Shown piece by piece: positions 1 through 9,394 of a stretch of 64,000 nt of DNA; position 1 is the first letter of the stretch; each line of letters starts with the position of its first letter. The translations under genes were made by a program, and so were the position numbers. This stretch comes from UBA7477 sp045602925 (lineage in GTDB: Bacteria > Bacillota > Clostridia > Oscillospirales > Ruminococcaceae). The stretch is from contig JAZSCN010000033.1 of the NCBI GenBank assembly GCA_045602925.1, positions 55,141-119,140 on the forward strand, written 5' to 3'. Under the pieces are notes generated by a model that saw only the letters and a program-made list of their open reading frames with translations, did no database searches and had not been told where the DNA came from.

Positions 1-870
1 CTTTGGCAAAATGTCAGAGAATTTCTTAATAAAGAGTTTCCACAAGCTGCAATGATTTCCGAATGGGGAGAGCCGGACAAGTCGCTCAAGGGTGGCTTCC
101 ATATGGATTTCCTCTTGCATTTCGGGCCATCTCACTACAACGATTTGTTCCGTTGCGACGAGCCGTTCTTCTCTGATAGAGGGAAGGGCGACGTGTCGGA
201 GTTTGTGAAAAAATATCTCGAGAATTATAACAAGTCGCAAGGAAAAGGTCTTATCTGTATACCGTCGGGAAATCACGATATGGATAGACTTGCTCGCTCA
301 ATAAAGGGCGAAAATTTAAAAATCGCGTTTGCATTTTTACTTTCAATGCCGGGTGCACCGTTTATCTATTACGGTGACGAAATCGGCATGAGATATATCG
401 AGGGAATTCACTCTGTCGAGGGTGGCTACGGCAGAACAGGCTCACGCTCGCCGATGCAGTGGGACAATTCGATAAATGCAGGCTTCAGCAGTGCACCAAA
501 GGAAAAGCTCTACATAAAGCAGGACGAAAGCGACGACAGACCGACAGCCAAGGCACAGATGGAGGATAATACATCCCTCAGAAGCGAGGTTAAAAAGCTT
601 ATTGAAATAAGACGCTCGAGCAAGGCGCTCGGCAATATGGGCGAAATCGAGTTTTTATATGCCGAGAAAAACAGCTATCCGCTCGCCTATATCAGAAAAG
701 CTCAGGACGAAAAGCTTCTCGTTCTGATAAATCCGTCAAGCGAGGAAGCAGGCTTTGAATGTGACTGCGAAATTTCAGCTTGTATCTATAACCTCGGCGA
801 TGCTCCCAAGCAGGAAAACGGCAGGCTGATAGCTATGCCTAATTCGGCGTGCTTTTGTAAGGTAAAATAA
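1..870 (+). CDS. Glycoside hydrolase family 13 (alpha-amylase superfamily), 3' part
   Basis: The reading frame is open from base 1, so the gene starts before the window and only the C-terminal 289 codons or so are seen. The protein keeps the second half of a GH13 barrel. The ISEWGEP segment at the start carries the expected general acid Glu, and IPSGNHDMDR carries the conserved His-Asp pair with the transition-state Asp. A beta-sandwich C-domain follows (LLVLINPSSEE onward). The segment FIYYGDEIGM is typical of oligo-1,6-glucosidase and trehalose-phosphate hydrolase-like members that act on short alpha-glucans. No signal peptide can be judged because the N-terminus is missing. It is probably cytoplasmic, cleaving alpha-glucosidic bonds in imported oligosaccharides. 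Family assignment is firm; the substrate is not. Confidence 0.85.
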   Translation, partial: LWQNVREFLNKEFPQAAMISEWGEPDKSLKGGFHMDFLLHFGPSHYNDLFRCDEPFFSDRGKGDVSEFVKKYLENYNKSQGKGLICIPSGNHDMDRLARSIKGENLKIAFAFLLSMPGAPFIYYGDEIGMRYIEGIHSVEGGYGRTGSRSPMQWDNSINAGFSSAPKEKLYIKQDESDDRPTAKAQMEDNTSLRSEVKKLIEIRRSSKALGNMGEIEFLYAEKNSYPLAYIRKAQDEKLLVLINPSSEEAGFECDCEISACIYNLGDAPKQENGRLIAMPNSACFCKVK

Positions 871-883
871 AAGGAGAAGTTTT

Positions 884-2150
884 ATGCTGAAAACTAAAAA
901 AAACGAAAATAATAGCCATAATTGTTGCGACGGTTGTTGTGGCTATAGCCGTTGTAGTAACGCTTTTGCTTGTGAATAGAGATAAGGACGAGGGCTATCG
1001 TGTTATAAAAATAAAATCCTTTGAGAACGAGGTTACACTCACAAGAGACGGTGAGGGAGTAAAGGTTTTTGACGGACTGAGCCTTAACACAAAGGACACC
1101 GTTGCTACCGGAAAGAATTCATCAGCAGGGCTTGTCGCTGATTCCGATAAGCATATTATGGCAAGCGAAAACACCTGCTTTGACGTTATTTCAAGCGGTA
1201 GCGAGAAAAGTGGTAAAATACAGATTGACATAAACTACGGAACGGTGCTTTTCGATATTGAAAATAAGCTTCCGAAGGACTCCGAGTTTGTAGTAAAAAC
1301 CCCTAACGCTTCTCTTAGCGTGAGAGGTACATCCTTCGAGGTAAGCTATGATAAGCAAAGCAATACCACAAAGATTGATGTTATAAATGGCATCGTCGAG
1401 GTCGAAGCTAAGGATGAGGCTAAGGACCTCTACTTTGGCGGAACCGCCGTAATCAAGGATGATGCGATTGAGTCCTTTGACAACCCTAACGAGGGAAAAA
1501 CCGAGCTATTCAGAATAGCGTCAAAGGAGCCTAGTGGTATAGATTTGAGTTTTAGTTCATATATGGATATGACGTACACCGACGGGAATACAACGGGTGT
1601 TGTGCTTTCTAAGCGTTCGACACAAAAATGGAAGCTTTACAAGCTTGAGGGCTGGGAAGTAGAAGAGGTAATCACCACTACTACAGCTTCGACCACTACC
1701 CCTACAACAACGACAAGCATTGACGAAAACGGTAATGTGATATACGGAACGTATGCTAATAAGCGCACTCCGGTAGAAATAGTTGATACGATTTCAAAGG
1801 ACGGAGTCGAGATAAAACTAAGTACTTTGGCGAGAACTACAGAAGATGGCGAGATCCTCGAGGACCGTTATGATACTACAACAAACGCAGACGGCGATGT
1901 TGTCTGCGTGGATAAGAAAAACGAAGGATCATTCACGCTTTACAGAAGGATAAATGTTTACGAATACGGTATGGAAAGAATCGAGCCTGAAGTTGATACA
2001 AGCTATATTAGGGAAGTTGATATAGGCTATATTAGAATTAACGTGCTACTCACAACCGACGAGGCATTAGAGCTTTACGGCGATAAGCCTGAGGCTTTCG
2101 TAGAGCTTACAAGGGATAAGTATTATGAAGTCGAAAACATCAAACATTAA
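884..2150 (+). pseudogene. FecR-domain membrane-anchored protein, frameshifted near the start
   Basis: An AAGGAG ribosome site at 871-876 precedes ATG 884, but that frame stops after 31 codons. The conserved product lies in another frame and can only be read from GTG 939, which has no ribosome site. Removing one A from the run of eight at 896-903 joins the two frames and gives MLKTKKTKIIA followed by a hydrophobic membrane anchor. The rest is a FecR-like beta domain (about residues 30-165 of the joined protein, with NASLSVRGTSFEV), a Thr-rich linker and an unassigned C-terminal region. FecR domains in Gram-positives act outside the membrane as sensory or scaffold modules. The end overlaps the next gene by 26 bases, so the two probably work together. 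It may be a real mutation, slippage control or a sequencing error. Confidence 0.75.
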
Positions 2151-4206
2151 GCAAAAACGCATAGCAGTAGCTGTAATTGCGGTAATATCAGTGCTCGTCG
2201 GCATTACAGCAGGACTTTGTGCCTATAATCGCTTTCCTCAAAGAATTGAGAATATGGCACAGGACGCTTGCTACCAAAAGCCGTCTGCGATACCTGATGA
2301 TATAAAAATCATAGCTATCGACGAAAAGACTCTTTCAATGCTCGGACCATACTCCGATTGGGACAGAAGCTATTTTGCAAGGGTGCTTGACATTCTGAAT
2401 GCCGACGAGGAGAAAGCCCCTAAGGTTATAGGCGTCGATGTCGTGTTCTCGGGAACTAATAATTCCGAGGCCGACAGACTTCTTGTCGAGTCAGCTTCAA
2501 AAACAGACAATGTCATTTTTGCGTCAACCTTAAATTTCGATGAGTATGTGTACGAGGAAAACGGAAAGTACTTTTCTGTAAGATATGTGCATTCAGAGGG
2601 TAAGCCTTACAACGAGCTTTCAAGCGTTGCACCATACGGCTTTACAAATGCTATATACGATTTCGACGGCTTCGTGAGAAGAGCGTATACATCTGTTATC
2701 GGTCGGTATAATGGCGAGGAAACCGAGTTTGACTCCTTTTCGTATAAGGTCGCAAAGCTGTACGGTGGAGATAGCGTAAAGAGCTTTCCTTCTCAGGTCG
2801 AGATTTTATTTGTCGGCAATCCGGGCGACTTTGAAGTAATCTCAATGTCAGACCTTCTTGAAGGTAATATTTCCGAAGGCTACTTTAAAGACAGCATTGT
2901 GCTTATCGGCGCATATGAGGAAGGACTTATGGATTCCTACTGAGTTCCGATAGACTATTCCTCCGAGATGTACGGAGTCGAGTATCAGGCAAACATTATA
3001 AACTGTCTGCTCCAAAACACCGTAATATATGAGGTAAACGACTATGTAACGGCCCTTTTGACATTTGCGATAGTAACGCTTTTTGCTTTCGCTTCAATGT
3101 GCTTAGGGATAAAGCTTGGTGTAGTGCTTTTACTTGTCCTGTCGGGAGGCTATGTTGCTACCGCTGTGGTGGTGTTTGAAAACACTCTGCATAAAATGAA
3201 TATCGTGTCAATCCCACTGTGGCTGACCATAGCGTTTTTCATAACGCTTCTTTACAAATATGTAAGCATTCACAAGGCAAGGCTTGCCGAAATGCAGGAA
3301 ACGCTCTTTTCAATGGCTGAGGCTATGTCAGAGGCAATCGAAGGCAGAACACCATACAATGCAAATCATACGAAGAATGTTGCGAAACGCTCTGTCGAGC
3401 TTTTGGATTTCATAAACGAAAAATATAATCTGGGCGAAACCGAACTGCATTTTTCAAAGAACGACAGACTTGAGCTTTATCTTGCAGCAATGCTCCACGA
3501 TGTAGGAAAAATGGATATTCCGCTTGAGGTTATGGACAAGCCGACAAAGCTGGGAAGCAGAGAAAAACCTCTGCGTGACAGACTTGAAATTATAAGGCTC
3601 AAGCTACAAAACGATATGCTAAGAGGGGAAGTCCCAAAAGAGCAGACAGATTCGCTCATAGCTAAAATAGACGAGTTTCTGTCAAAGCTTTCGCTTTTCA
3701 ATTGCGGAAAGCCACTTTCCGACGAGGAGATCGGTATTATAGACGGCATTGCAAAAAGTGTCTACACCGACTCTCAGGGCAACTCGACTGCCTACCTTAC
3801 CGATGAGGAAATTAACGACCTTAACATAAAGGCAGGCACACTCTCACAAAAGGAACGAGAGCTTATGCAAAACCACGTTGTGCATACCGATAAGATTTTG
3901 TCGCATATGCGTTTTGGAGAGCGTTTTAAAAATGTCAGAAAAATGGCTTCAAACCATCATGAGCTTTTAAACGGCAATGGCTACCCCAACGGTATAGAAG
4001 GCGACAGTATTGACGCAATGACGAGAATACTGACTGTTATGGATATATATGACTCGCTTATCGCCGATGACAGACCGTATAAAAAGCCTAAGTCTGTAAA
4101 GGTCGCATTTGAGATTCTGGAAGAGGAGGCTCAAATAGGTAAGGTTGATAAGGATATCGTCGCCTTTGCAAAGGAGCTTTACGGTAAGGAAAATTCTAAG
4201 GAATAA
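2125..4206 (+). pseudogene. CHASE2 sensor - HD-GYP phosphodiesterase, interrupted by one TGA codon
   Basis: One frame runs from 2125 to 4206 with a single in-frame TGA at 2941-2943. The first part (272 codons) has an N-terminal membrane helix and an extracellular CHASE2 domain (IKIIAIDEKTLSMLG). After the stop the frame continues with the end of CHASE2 (MYGVEYQANIINCLL), transmembrane helices and a cytoplasmic HD-GYP domain with AAMLHDVGKMDIP and ASNHHELLNGNGYPNG. HD-GYP proteins hydrolyse cyclic di-GMP. The TGA sits where a TGG would restore the protein (DSY-W-VPID). Neighbouring genes use TGA as a normal stop, so recoding is unlikely. Either the gene is a recent pseudogene or two fragments are made. 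It follows the FecR-like gene with overlap; FecR and CHASE2 modules often occur together. Confidence 0.8.
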
Positions 4207-4208
4207 GC

Positions 4209-4250
4209 AAAACCCCTGCAACGAGCTTTTTCGTCGCAGGGGTGATTTTA
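4209..4250. terminator. Intrinsic terminator between convergent genes
   Basis: A GC-rich hairpin with arms ACCCCTGC and GCAGGGGT, extended by ACGA/TCGT across one mismatch, lies between the convergent HD-GYP gene and the ECF gene. T-rich flanks allow use in either direction. Confidence 0.75.
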
Positions 4251-4742
4251 TAGCTTTGATTTAATTTTAAGTCTGTCAAAAGACAGACCGACAGCAATAA
4301 ATACAATACTGCTCAGTGCACATTGCATTATGTAGCCCGGGATACCCAAAACTGCTACTCCTATCGTGCCGGTGAGTAAAAGGTCGTACAGAAAGTATCC
4401 GCCAATGCATAGCACCCATGCGGGAATAAGTGCCGTCAGATTTCTTGCACCGATTATCTTTTTAGAACGACAGCTAAAGCAAAGGCAGGTAAGCCCTTTG
4501 ATTATTGCCGATGCAGGAGCCCATATTGCAAAGCCTGTCAGACAATCGGCAAGTATCGCACCTGCAGAGCCTGCGAATACAGCATACGGCGTCGGTAGCA
4601 TACAAGCTGAAAGATATATAAAAGCATCACCAATGTGCGTGTAGCCCGTATGACTCGGTATGTGAAGGTATGCAGTAAGAAGGAATATAACTGCCGTCAG
4701 TATCCCGCTTGCCGTCATAAGCTTTAGTCTTTTGGTTTTCAT
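4248..4742 (-). CDS. ECF transporter S component, probably for vitamin B6 or a related vitamin
   Basis: A 164-residue, very hydrophobic protein with about five or six membrane segments and the small S-component layout (YTHIGDAFIYLSACMLPTPYAVFAGSAGAILADCLTG). S components bind a vitamin and work with a shared energising module (EcfA, EcfA', EcfT), which is not in this window. It begins one base after the stop of the pyridoxal kinase gene, so they are co-transcribed. That pairing suggests pyridoxine or pyridoxal as the substrate, as in PdxU-type proteins. A thiamine-precursor or other vitamin substrate is the alternative; the specificity is inferred from context only. Confidence 0.75.
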   Translation of the reverse strand: MKTKRLKLMTASGILTAVIFLLTAYLHIPSHTGYTHIGDAFIYLSACMLPTPYAVFAGSAGAILADCLTGFAIWAPASAIIKGLTCLCFSCRSKKIIGARNLTALIPAWVLCIGGYFLYDLLLTGTIGVAVLGIPGYIMQCALSSIVFIAVGLSFDRLKIKSKL

Positions 4743-4743
4743 A

Positions 4744-5583
4744 TTATATCACCGTAAGTTCTCCTAAGAATTCCTCAATGCAAAGTCCGTCGGTCTTCGG
4801 CAGACCCAGCTCGCATGCCCTCTTGAGCACCCTCGCAATAAAGGCTGAAGCATCCTTTACCGATGAGAAAAGGTCTTTTCCGTTGACTGCGTCAGCAGCG
4901 ATTATCGAGGAGAAAACGTCGCCCGTTCCCGAGCGGCATGGACCAACCTTGTGCTCGATTACAGAAATTGTAATAGAGCCTTTTTCGTACACAAAGTTTT
5001 CAAGGTCGCCGCCTCTGTCAAGTCCCGAAATCACAATTTTTTGAGGGCCCATTTCGCTGAGCTCTTTGCATATTTCTACAAGCTCCGAGTGAGATATGTC
5101 CTCGTTATATTCTCTACCGGTGAGTATGCAAGCTTCGGTAAGATTCGGAGTAAGTATGTCAGCAAAGGGGACAAGCGTCGACATGCGTTTTGCAAGCTCA
5201 GGCGAGTATGAAGGGTACAGCCTTCCGTAATCGCCCATAACAGGGTCAATGACGGTTATAGTGCCTTCCTTTTTAAAGCGTGTAAGAAAGTCCTTTACAA
5301 TATCTATCTGCAAGGGAGAACCAAGATACCCCGTGAGTATTCCGTCAAAGTGAAGTGCGAGCTTTTCCCACTCGTCAATAAAAGCAGGCATGTGTCTGGT
5401 AAAATCCGTGCTGTAAAAGCTGTCAAAGCCGGTGTGGTCTGAGAAAATCGAGGTCGGCATAGGACAGCATTGTATCTTCATCGCCGATATTATCGGTAGA
5501 GATACAGCTATCGAGCAACGCCCAAAGCCACAAAGGTCATTTATTACAGCAATCTTCTTTTGTCTGTTGTGGTCACAGCTCAA
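4744..5583 (-). CDS. Pyridoxal/pyridoxamine kinase (PdxY/PdxK-like)
   Basis: A 279-residue ribokinase-superfamily enzyme that phosphorylates B6 vitamers with ATP to make PLP and its relatives. The N-terminus KIAVINDLCGFGRCSIAVS and the region ILTGYLGSP match the PdxY group. The C-terminal CRSGTGDVFSSIIAA holds the GTGD anion hole and catalytic Asp. The start is a TTG codon at 5583, supported by a strong GGGGGGAG ribosome site eight bases upstream; no ATG lies near the conserved N-terminus. It is followed at once by the ECF S component and is divergent from a MocR regulator at 5678. Together these form a B6 salvage unit. Confidence 0.88.
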   Translation of the reverse strand: MSCDHNRQKKIAVINDLCGFGRCSIAVSLPIISAMKIQCCPMPTSIFSDHTGFDSFYSTDFTRHMPAFIDEWEKLALHFDGILTGYLGSPLQIDIVKDFLTRFKKEGTITVIDPVMGDYGRLYPSYSPELAKRMSTLVPFADILTPNLTEACILTGREYNEDISHSELVEICKELSEMGPQKIVISGLDRGGDLENFVYEKGSITISVIEHKVGPCRSGTGDVFSSIIAADAVNGKDLFSSVKDASAFIARVLKRACELGLPKTDGLCIEEFLGELTVI

Positions 5584-5677
5584 AAAAACTCCCCCCTCTT
5601 GAAATGTTACAAAAAATAGTATATAATAAATCTGATAATATTAAAATAGTCAGAAAAGGAGAATTTTATATAACCAG

Positions 5678-6781
5678 ATGAAGAATACAGAGAGAAACCC
5701 CGCCTATTTTCGTATATACAAGCAGGTCAGGGAAGAAATCATAAAGGGCGTATATCCGTATATGTCAAAGCTACCCTCAAAAAGAAGCATGGCAGACAGA
5801 CTCGGCGTTTCTACCGTTACAATCGAGCACGCCTATGCACTATTGTGTGACGAGGGATATGCAGAGGCAAGAGAGCGTAGTGGCTTTCTTGTTATCTTTA
5901 AGCAGTCTGACGGATTTGCAGGTGTTAAGCAGGATAGTGCTATAGAAATTAAAACGGTAGCAAGTTCGCTGGTGCATCAGCATTCGGGCTCAAATTCGCA
6001 GTTCCCGTTTTCCACCCTCGTGAAAACAATGAGACGTGTTATTACAGATGAGGGCGAGGGGATTTTGCAACGCTCGGAGAATACAGGGCTCATAGAACTA
6101 AGAGAAGCTATAAGCCGATATTTAGAGCGTAGCCGTGGAATAGTCGCAGATGCCGAGCAGATTATTATAGGCTCCGGCTCTGAGTATCTCTACAGCCTTA
6201 TTGTAAAGCTCTTGGGAAGTGATAAAACCTATGCAATCGAGTCGCCGTCATATAAGAAAATCGAGCAGGTCTATACTGCCTGCGAGGTAAAGCTACAAAG
6301 ACTTTCGCTGGGTAGCGACGGAATAAAGCCTTCAGCACTATGGAAGAGCAGTGCCGATATATTGCATATCTCTCCTTATCGAAGCTACCCGAGTGGCGTA
6401 ACTGCAACAGCCTCTAAGCGTCACGAGTATATAAGCTGGAGCGAAAAGGGCGAGCACTTTCTTGTCGAGGACGACTTTGAATCGGAATTCACCATATCAA
6501 AAAAGCATAACGAAACGCTGTTTTCACTCTCGAAAAGCGACAACGTAATCTATATGAACAGCTTTTCTAAGACTATTTCGCCATCGCTGAGAGTGGGGTA
6601 TATGGTTATCCCCAAAAGGCTTGTTAAAGAGTTTTATAAGCGACTCGGCTTTTATTCCTGCACCGTACCTACCTATATACAGCTCATATTGACACAGCTA
6701 ATATCAAACGGCGACTTCGAAAGGCATATAAACCGAGTCCGCAGGAAAAAGCGAAAGAGTCAATCAGAAGAGCCAAAATAG
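5678..6781 (+). CDS. MocR-family (GntR-HTH plus aminotransferase-like) regulator, C-terminally short
   Basis: Residues 1-70 are a GntR winged helix (PYMSKLPSKRSMADRLGVSTVTIEHAYALL). The rest is a fold-type I aminotransferase-like domain with YMNSFSKTISPSLRVGY, where the Lys in SFSKT would bind PLP. MocR proteins such as PdxR sense PLP and control B6 genes. This one is divergent from the pyridoxal kinase/ECF pair, so regulation of that pair is likely. At 367 residues it lacks roughly 80-100 C-terminal residues usual for the family. It ends in a basic tail (RVRRKKRKSQSEEPK) shortly before a terminator, which suggests a frameshift or deletion. The ribosome site AAGGAG lies about 17 bases before ATG 5678, rather far. 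Confidence 0.82.
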   Translation: MKNTERNPAYFRIYKQVREEIIKGVYPYMSKLPSKRSMADRLGVSTVTIEHAYALLCDEGYAEARERSGFLVIFKQSDGFAGVKQDSAIEIKTVASSLVHQHSGSNSQFPFSTLVKTMRRVITDEGEGILQRSENTGLIELREAISRYLERSRGIVADAEQIIIGSGSEYLYSLIVKLLGSDKTYAIESPSYKKIEQVYTACEVKLQRLSLGSDGIKPSALWKSSADILHISPYRSYPSGVTATASKRHEYISWSEKGEHFLVEDDFESEFTISKKHNETLFSLSKSDNVIYMNSFSKTISPSLRVGYMVIPKRLVKEFYKRLGFYSCTVPTYIQLILTQLISNGDFERHINRVRRKKRKSQSEEPK

Positions 6782-6788
6782 CATAAAA

Positions 6789-6819
6789 AGGACTGCACAG
6801 CTTGTTGCCGTGCAGTCCT
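6789..6819. terminator. Bidirectional intrinsic terminator
   Basis: A perfect 10-bp stem AGGACTGCAC / GTGCAGTCCT sits between the convergent MocR and PqqD-like genes. It has A-rich sequence on the left and T-rich sequence on the right, so it can serve both. Confidence 0.85.
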
Positions 6820-6825
6820 GAAATT

Positions 6826-7188
6826 TTATTCCGACTTGTCCTTGATGAGATTCTGGTACACTATAAAGCCGTTTGTTCTAAGCGACTTTATATACTTGCA
6901 AAGTCTTTCATAAAGTGGCTCGGCTTCGTCACCGAACTTCTCCTTTACAAGCTGACCTATCTCATGTACGGTTCTTTTTCCGTCAATCTGTTCCCAGATG
7001 AAGCTGCCGAAGCGTTCAAGCTTAACATAAGTGAACTTTGGCTTTCTGAGAATAACCTGAGTTATTTTCTTCATAAGCCCCTTGTTTCGCATCTTTATCT
7101 CAATAAGGCCGTCGCTTGTCTTTTCATAGGGGAACAAGCTGTTGTGCCTTGGAACATAGTCGAGAAAGTTATCCTTGCTTTTAGACAT
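6826..7188 (-). CDS. PqqD-like small winged-helix protein
   Basis: A 120-residue protein with the PqqD-type pattern (FIWEQIDGKRTVHEIGQLVKEKFG, then a Tyr-rich helix and FIVYQNLI). PqqD-like domains bind peptides, best known as RiPP recognition elements that hold a precursor peptide for a modifying enzyme. Here no radical SAM enzyme or precursor peptide is nearby. Its ATG overlaps the stop of the OPT transporter gene by one base (TAATG), so translation is coupled. A role in substrate capture for, or regulation of, that transporter is an inference. No membrane segment or signal peptide is seen. Confidence 0.75.
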   Translation of the reverse strand: MSKSKDNFLDYVPRHNSLFPYEKTSDGLIEIKMRNKGLMKKITQVILRKPKFTYVKLERFGSFIWEQIDGKRTVHEIGQLVKEKFGDEAEPLYERLCKYIKSLRTNGFIVYQNLIKDKSE

Positions 7189-9155
7189 TATTCTTCTTCG
7201 CTCTCCTCGACAACTTCTTCTGAAACGCCGTCTGCTACAGCATTAACCTTCTTTTTCTTGAGAATAGAAAGAATAAGTGTAGAACAAAGAAGTGCGAATG
7301 CTACAAGACCGAGGATGTTACCAACATCTGCGCTGAATCCGAGCTTTTCGCTGATGTTAACCTTGTCTGCAAGTGTCTGACCGTCGCCCATTGGAACGAT
7401 AGCGAATACTGCAAGCAGGATACCTACGATACCTTCGCCGGCGATAAGACCTGACGAGTAGAGAATACCGTTTTCAACCTGGTTCTTTCTGTCTTCCTCA
7501 GAAACCCTCTTTCTCTTGTCAACCCAGAATCTGATAAGACCGCCGACCATAATAGGTGTGCTAAGGTGGATTGGGAGATAAAGACCAACTGCGAATGGAA
7601 GAACAGGTATGCCGAGAATTTCAACAACGAGTGCGATAAATACTCCGACAAATACGAGAGCCCAAGGGAGATTTCCGTCCATAACGCCTTCTACAATCAT
7701 CTTCATAAGTGAAGCCTGAGCTGAAGGAAGCTCTGTACCGCCGTAGCCCCATGACCGGTTGAAGAGGTAGAGAACAGCACCCATTGTTAGAGCTGAAATA
7801 ACAACGCCGATAAGCTCAGCAATCTGCTGCTTGTAAGGTGTTGCACCGAGAATGTAACCTGTCTTTAAGTCCTGTGATGAGTCGCCTGCGATAGCAGCGA
7901 TGATACAGATAATAGATCCGATAGCGATAGCACAAATCATACCTTCTGTGCCGATATTTCCTGTAGCCTTGAGAATCATTGTAGCAATGAGAAGTGTTGC
8001 GATAGCCATACCCGATACAGGGTTGTTAGAGCTTCCTACAACACCAACCATTCGCGAAGAAACGGTTGCAAAGAAGAAGCCGAACACGATAATGATAATC
8101 GCAGAAATAAGGTTAACAGGGATAGCAGGGATAAGCCACATTGCAATAGCGATAATGCCTATGCAGATAAGAATGATATTCATAGGGATATCACGGCTTA
8201 GTCTGTCGGTTGTTTCAGCCTTTGCGCCAAAGCCCTTCATAGCCTGTCTGAATGTTCTGACGATTGTTGGGAATGATTTGATAAGACTTAGTATACCGCC
8301 GCAAGCTACAGCACCTGCACCGATGTACTTAATGTAGTTAGACCAAAGGTCCCATACACCAAGCTCGCTTATAGGAGCTGTGCCGGGGAATATAGTGGTA
8401 TCTCCGCCGAAGAGTGCGATGAGTGGCATAAGCACGAACCAACCGAGTGTACCACCTGCGAGCAGGTAGGATGAAACCTTAGCGCCACAGATGTAACCTA
8501 CACCGGCAAGTGCAGGAAGCACGTCCATACCGACGCCTGCACCCTTGTAAGGCTTGATTTCATAGTCTACTTCGGAAGGGAACACCTTAAGACCGTCTGC
8601 AATAAACTTGTATACAGCAGCAATTCCGAGTCCCTTGAATACTGTGCCTGCCTTTGCGCCGCCCTGCTCACCTGCGAGAAGAACCTCTGCACAAGCCTTG
8701 CCTTCCGGGTAAGGGAGAGTAGCGTGCTCTTGAACGATAAGAGCTTGACGAAGTGGGATCATAAAGAGTACACCGAGCACACCGCCTACGAGTGCAATAA
8801 GTGCAATTTCGACAAGAGAAGGAGAGTCGCCTGTTCCTTCTGCTGCCCACATAAAGAGTACCGGCATTGTAAAGATTGCGCCGGCAGCAACAGACTCGCC
8901 GGCAGAACCGATAGTCTGAACGATGTTATTTTCCAGAATGGAGTCTCTTCTGAGAATAACTCTCAGAACACCCATGGAAATAACGGCTGCAGGAATTGAC
9001 GCAGAAACGGTCATTCCTACACGCAGTCCCAGATAAGCGTTAGCGCCACCGAATACGATAGCAAGGAGCACACCGACAATAATCGCAGCAGGCGTAAGCT
9101 CTCTCATAACCTTATTCGCAGGGACGAATGGTTTGAAGTTTTCCTGTGTATTCAT
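7188..9155 (-). CDS. OPT family oligopeptide transporter
   Basis: About 655 residues with roughly 14-16 hydrophobic segments and the OPT signatures GANAYLGLRVGMTVSASIPAAV near the N-terminus and the SGMAIATLL/GDSSQDLKTGYILGATPYKQQIAE region in the middle. OPT proteins import short peptides or metal-chelating peptides by proton coupling. The ATG at 9155 (MNTQENFKP) has an AGGAGG ribosome site four bases upstream; an upstream in-frame GTG would lie before that site and is rejected. It is transcribed from the minus-strand promoter at 9213-9241 and coupled to the PqqD-like gene. The C-terminal tail is acidic (SEEVVEESEEE). Confidence 0.9.
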   Translation of the reverse strand: MNTQENFKPFVPANKVMRELTPAAIIVGVLLAIVFGGANAYLGLRVGMTVSASIPAAVISMGVLRVILRRDSILENNIVQTIGSAGESVAAGAIFTMPVLFMWAAEGTGDSPSLVEIALIALVGGVLGVLFMIPLRQALIVQEHATLPYPEGKACAEVLLAGEQGGAKAGTVFKGLGIAAVYKFIADGLKVFPSEVDYEIKPYKGAGVGMDVLPALAGVGYICGAKVSSYLLAGGTLGWFVLMPLIALFGGDTTIFPGTAPISELGVWDLWSNYIKYIGAGAVACGGILSLIKSFPTIVRTFRQAMKGFGAKAETTDRLSRDIPMNIILICIGIIAIAMWLIPAIPVNLISAIIIIVFGFFFATVSSRMVGVVGSSNNPVSGMAIATLLIATMILKATGNIGTEGMICAIAIGSIICIIAAIAGDSSQDLKTGYILGATPYKQQIAELIGVVISALTMGAVLYLFNRSWGYGGTELPSAQASLMKMIVEGVMDGNLPWALVFVGVFIALVVEILGIPVLPFAVGLYLPIHLSTPIMVGGLIRFWVDKRKRVSEEDRKNQVENGILYSSGLIAGEGIVGILLAVFAIVPMGDGQTLADKVNISEKLGFSADVGNILGLVAFALLCSTLILSILKKKKVNAVADGVSEEVVEESEEE

Positions 9156-9212
9156 AAATCCTCCTGGTTTCACAGACTGCCCTATTCAGCCTGTGAAAAT
9201 GTTTATAATAAT

Positions 9213-9241
9213 ACTATACCCAATTTTAAGATTTAAGTCAA
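9213..9241 (-). promoter_or_regulatory. Sigma-A type promoter of the OPT/PqqD-like operon
   Basis: On the minus strand TTGACT (9236-9241) and TATAGT (9213-9218) are separated by 17 bases. The site points to the OPT start 58 bases further on. Confidence 0.7.
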
Positions 9242-9305
9242 GCAAAACGGGAGCGATTCTATTTATTTTATAAGTATAACTAAAGATTATTAGACAAAGT
9301 AACGA

Positions 9306-9334
9306 TTGACGAAGGGTAATTCATATGATATAAT
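9306..9334 (+). promoter_or_regulatory. Sigma-A type promoter of the cysteine synthase gene
   Basis: TTGACG (9306-9311), a 17-base spacer and TATAAT (9329-9334) lie 60 bases before the cysteine synthase ATG. Confidence 0.75.
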
Positions 9335-9394
9335 AAGCGTTAGTTTGAAAAACTTGACAGTATAGCGTTTTGGCTTTGAAGGAGATAGATTTTA

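Noticed and set aside
2941..2943. TGA recoded as an amino acid
   Set aside because: TGA ends several intact genes nearby (for example the permease at 14690 and cas9 at 51702), and no selenocysteine context was seen.
7900..8999. Plus-strand frames within the OPT gene
   Set aside because: They are shadows of the OPT reading frame, without ribosome sites or family motifs.
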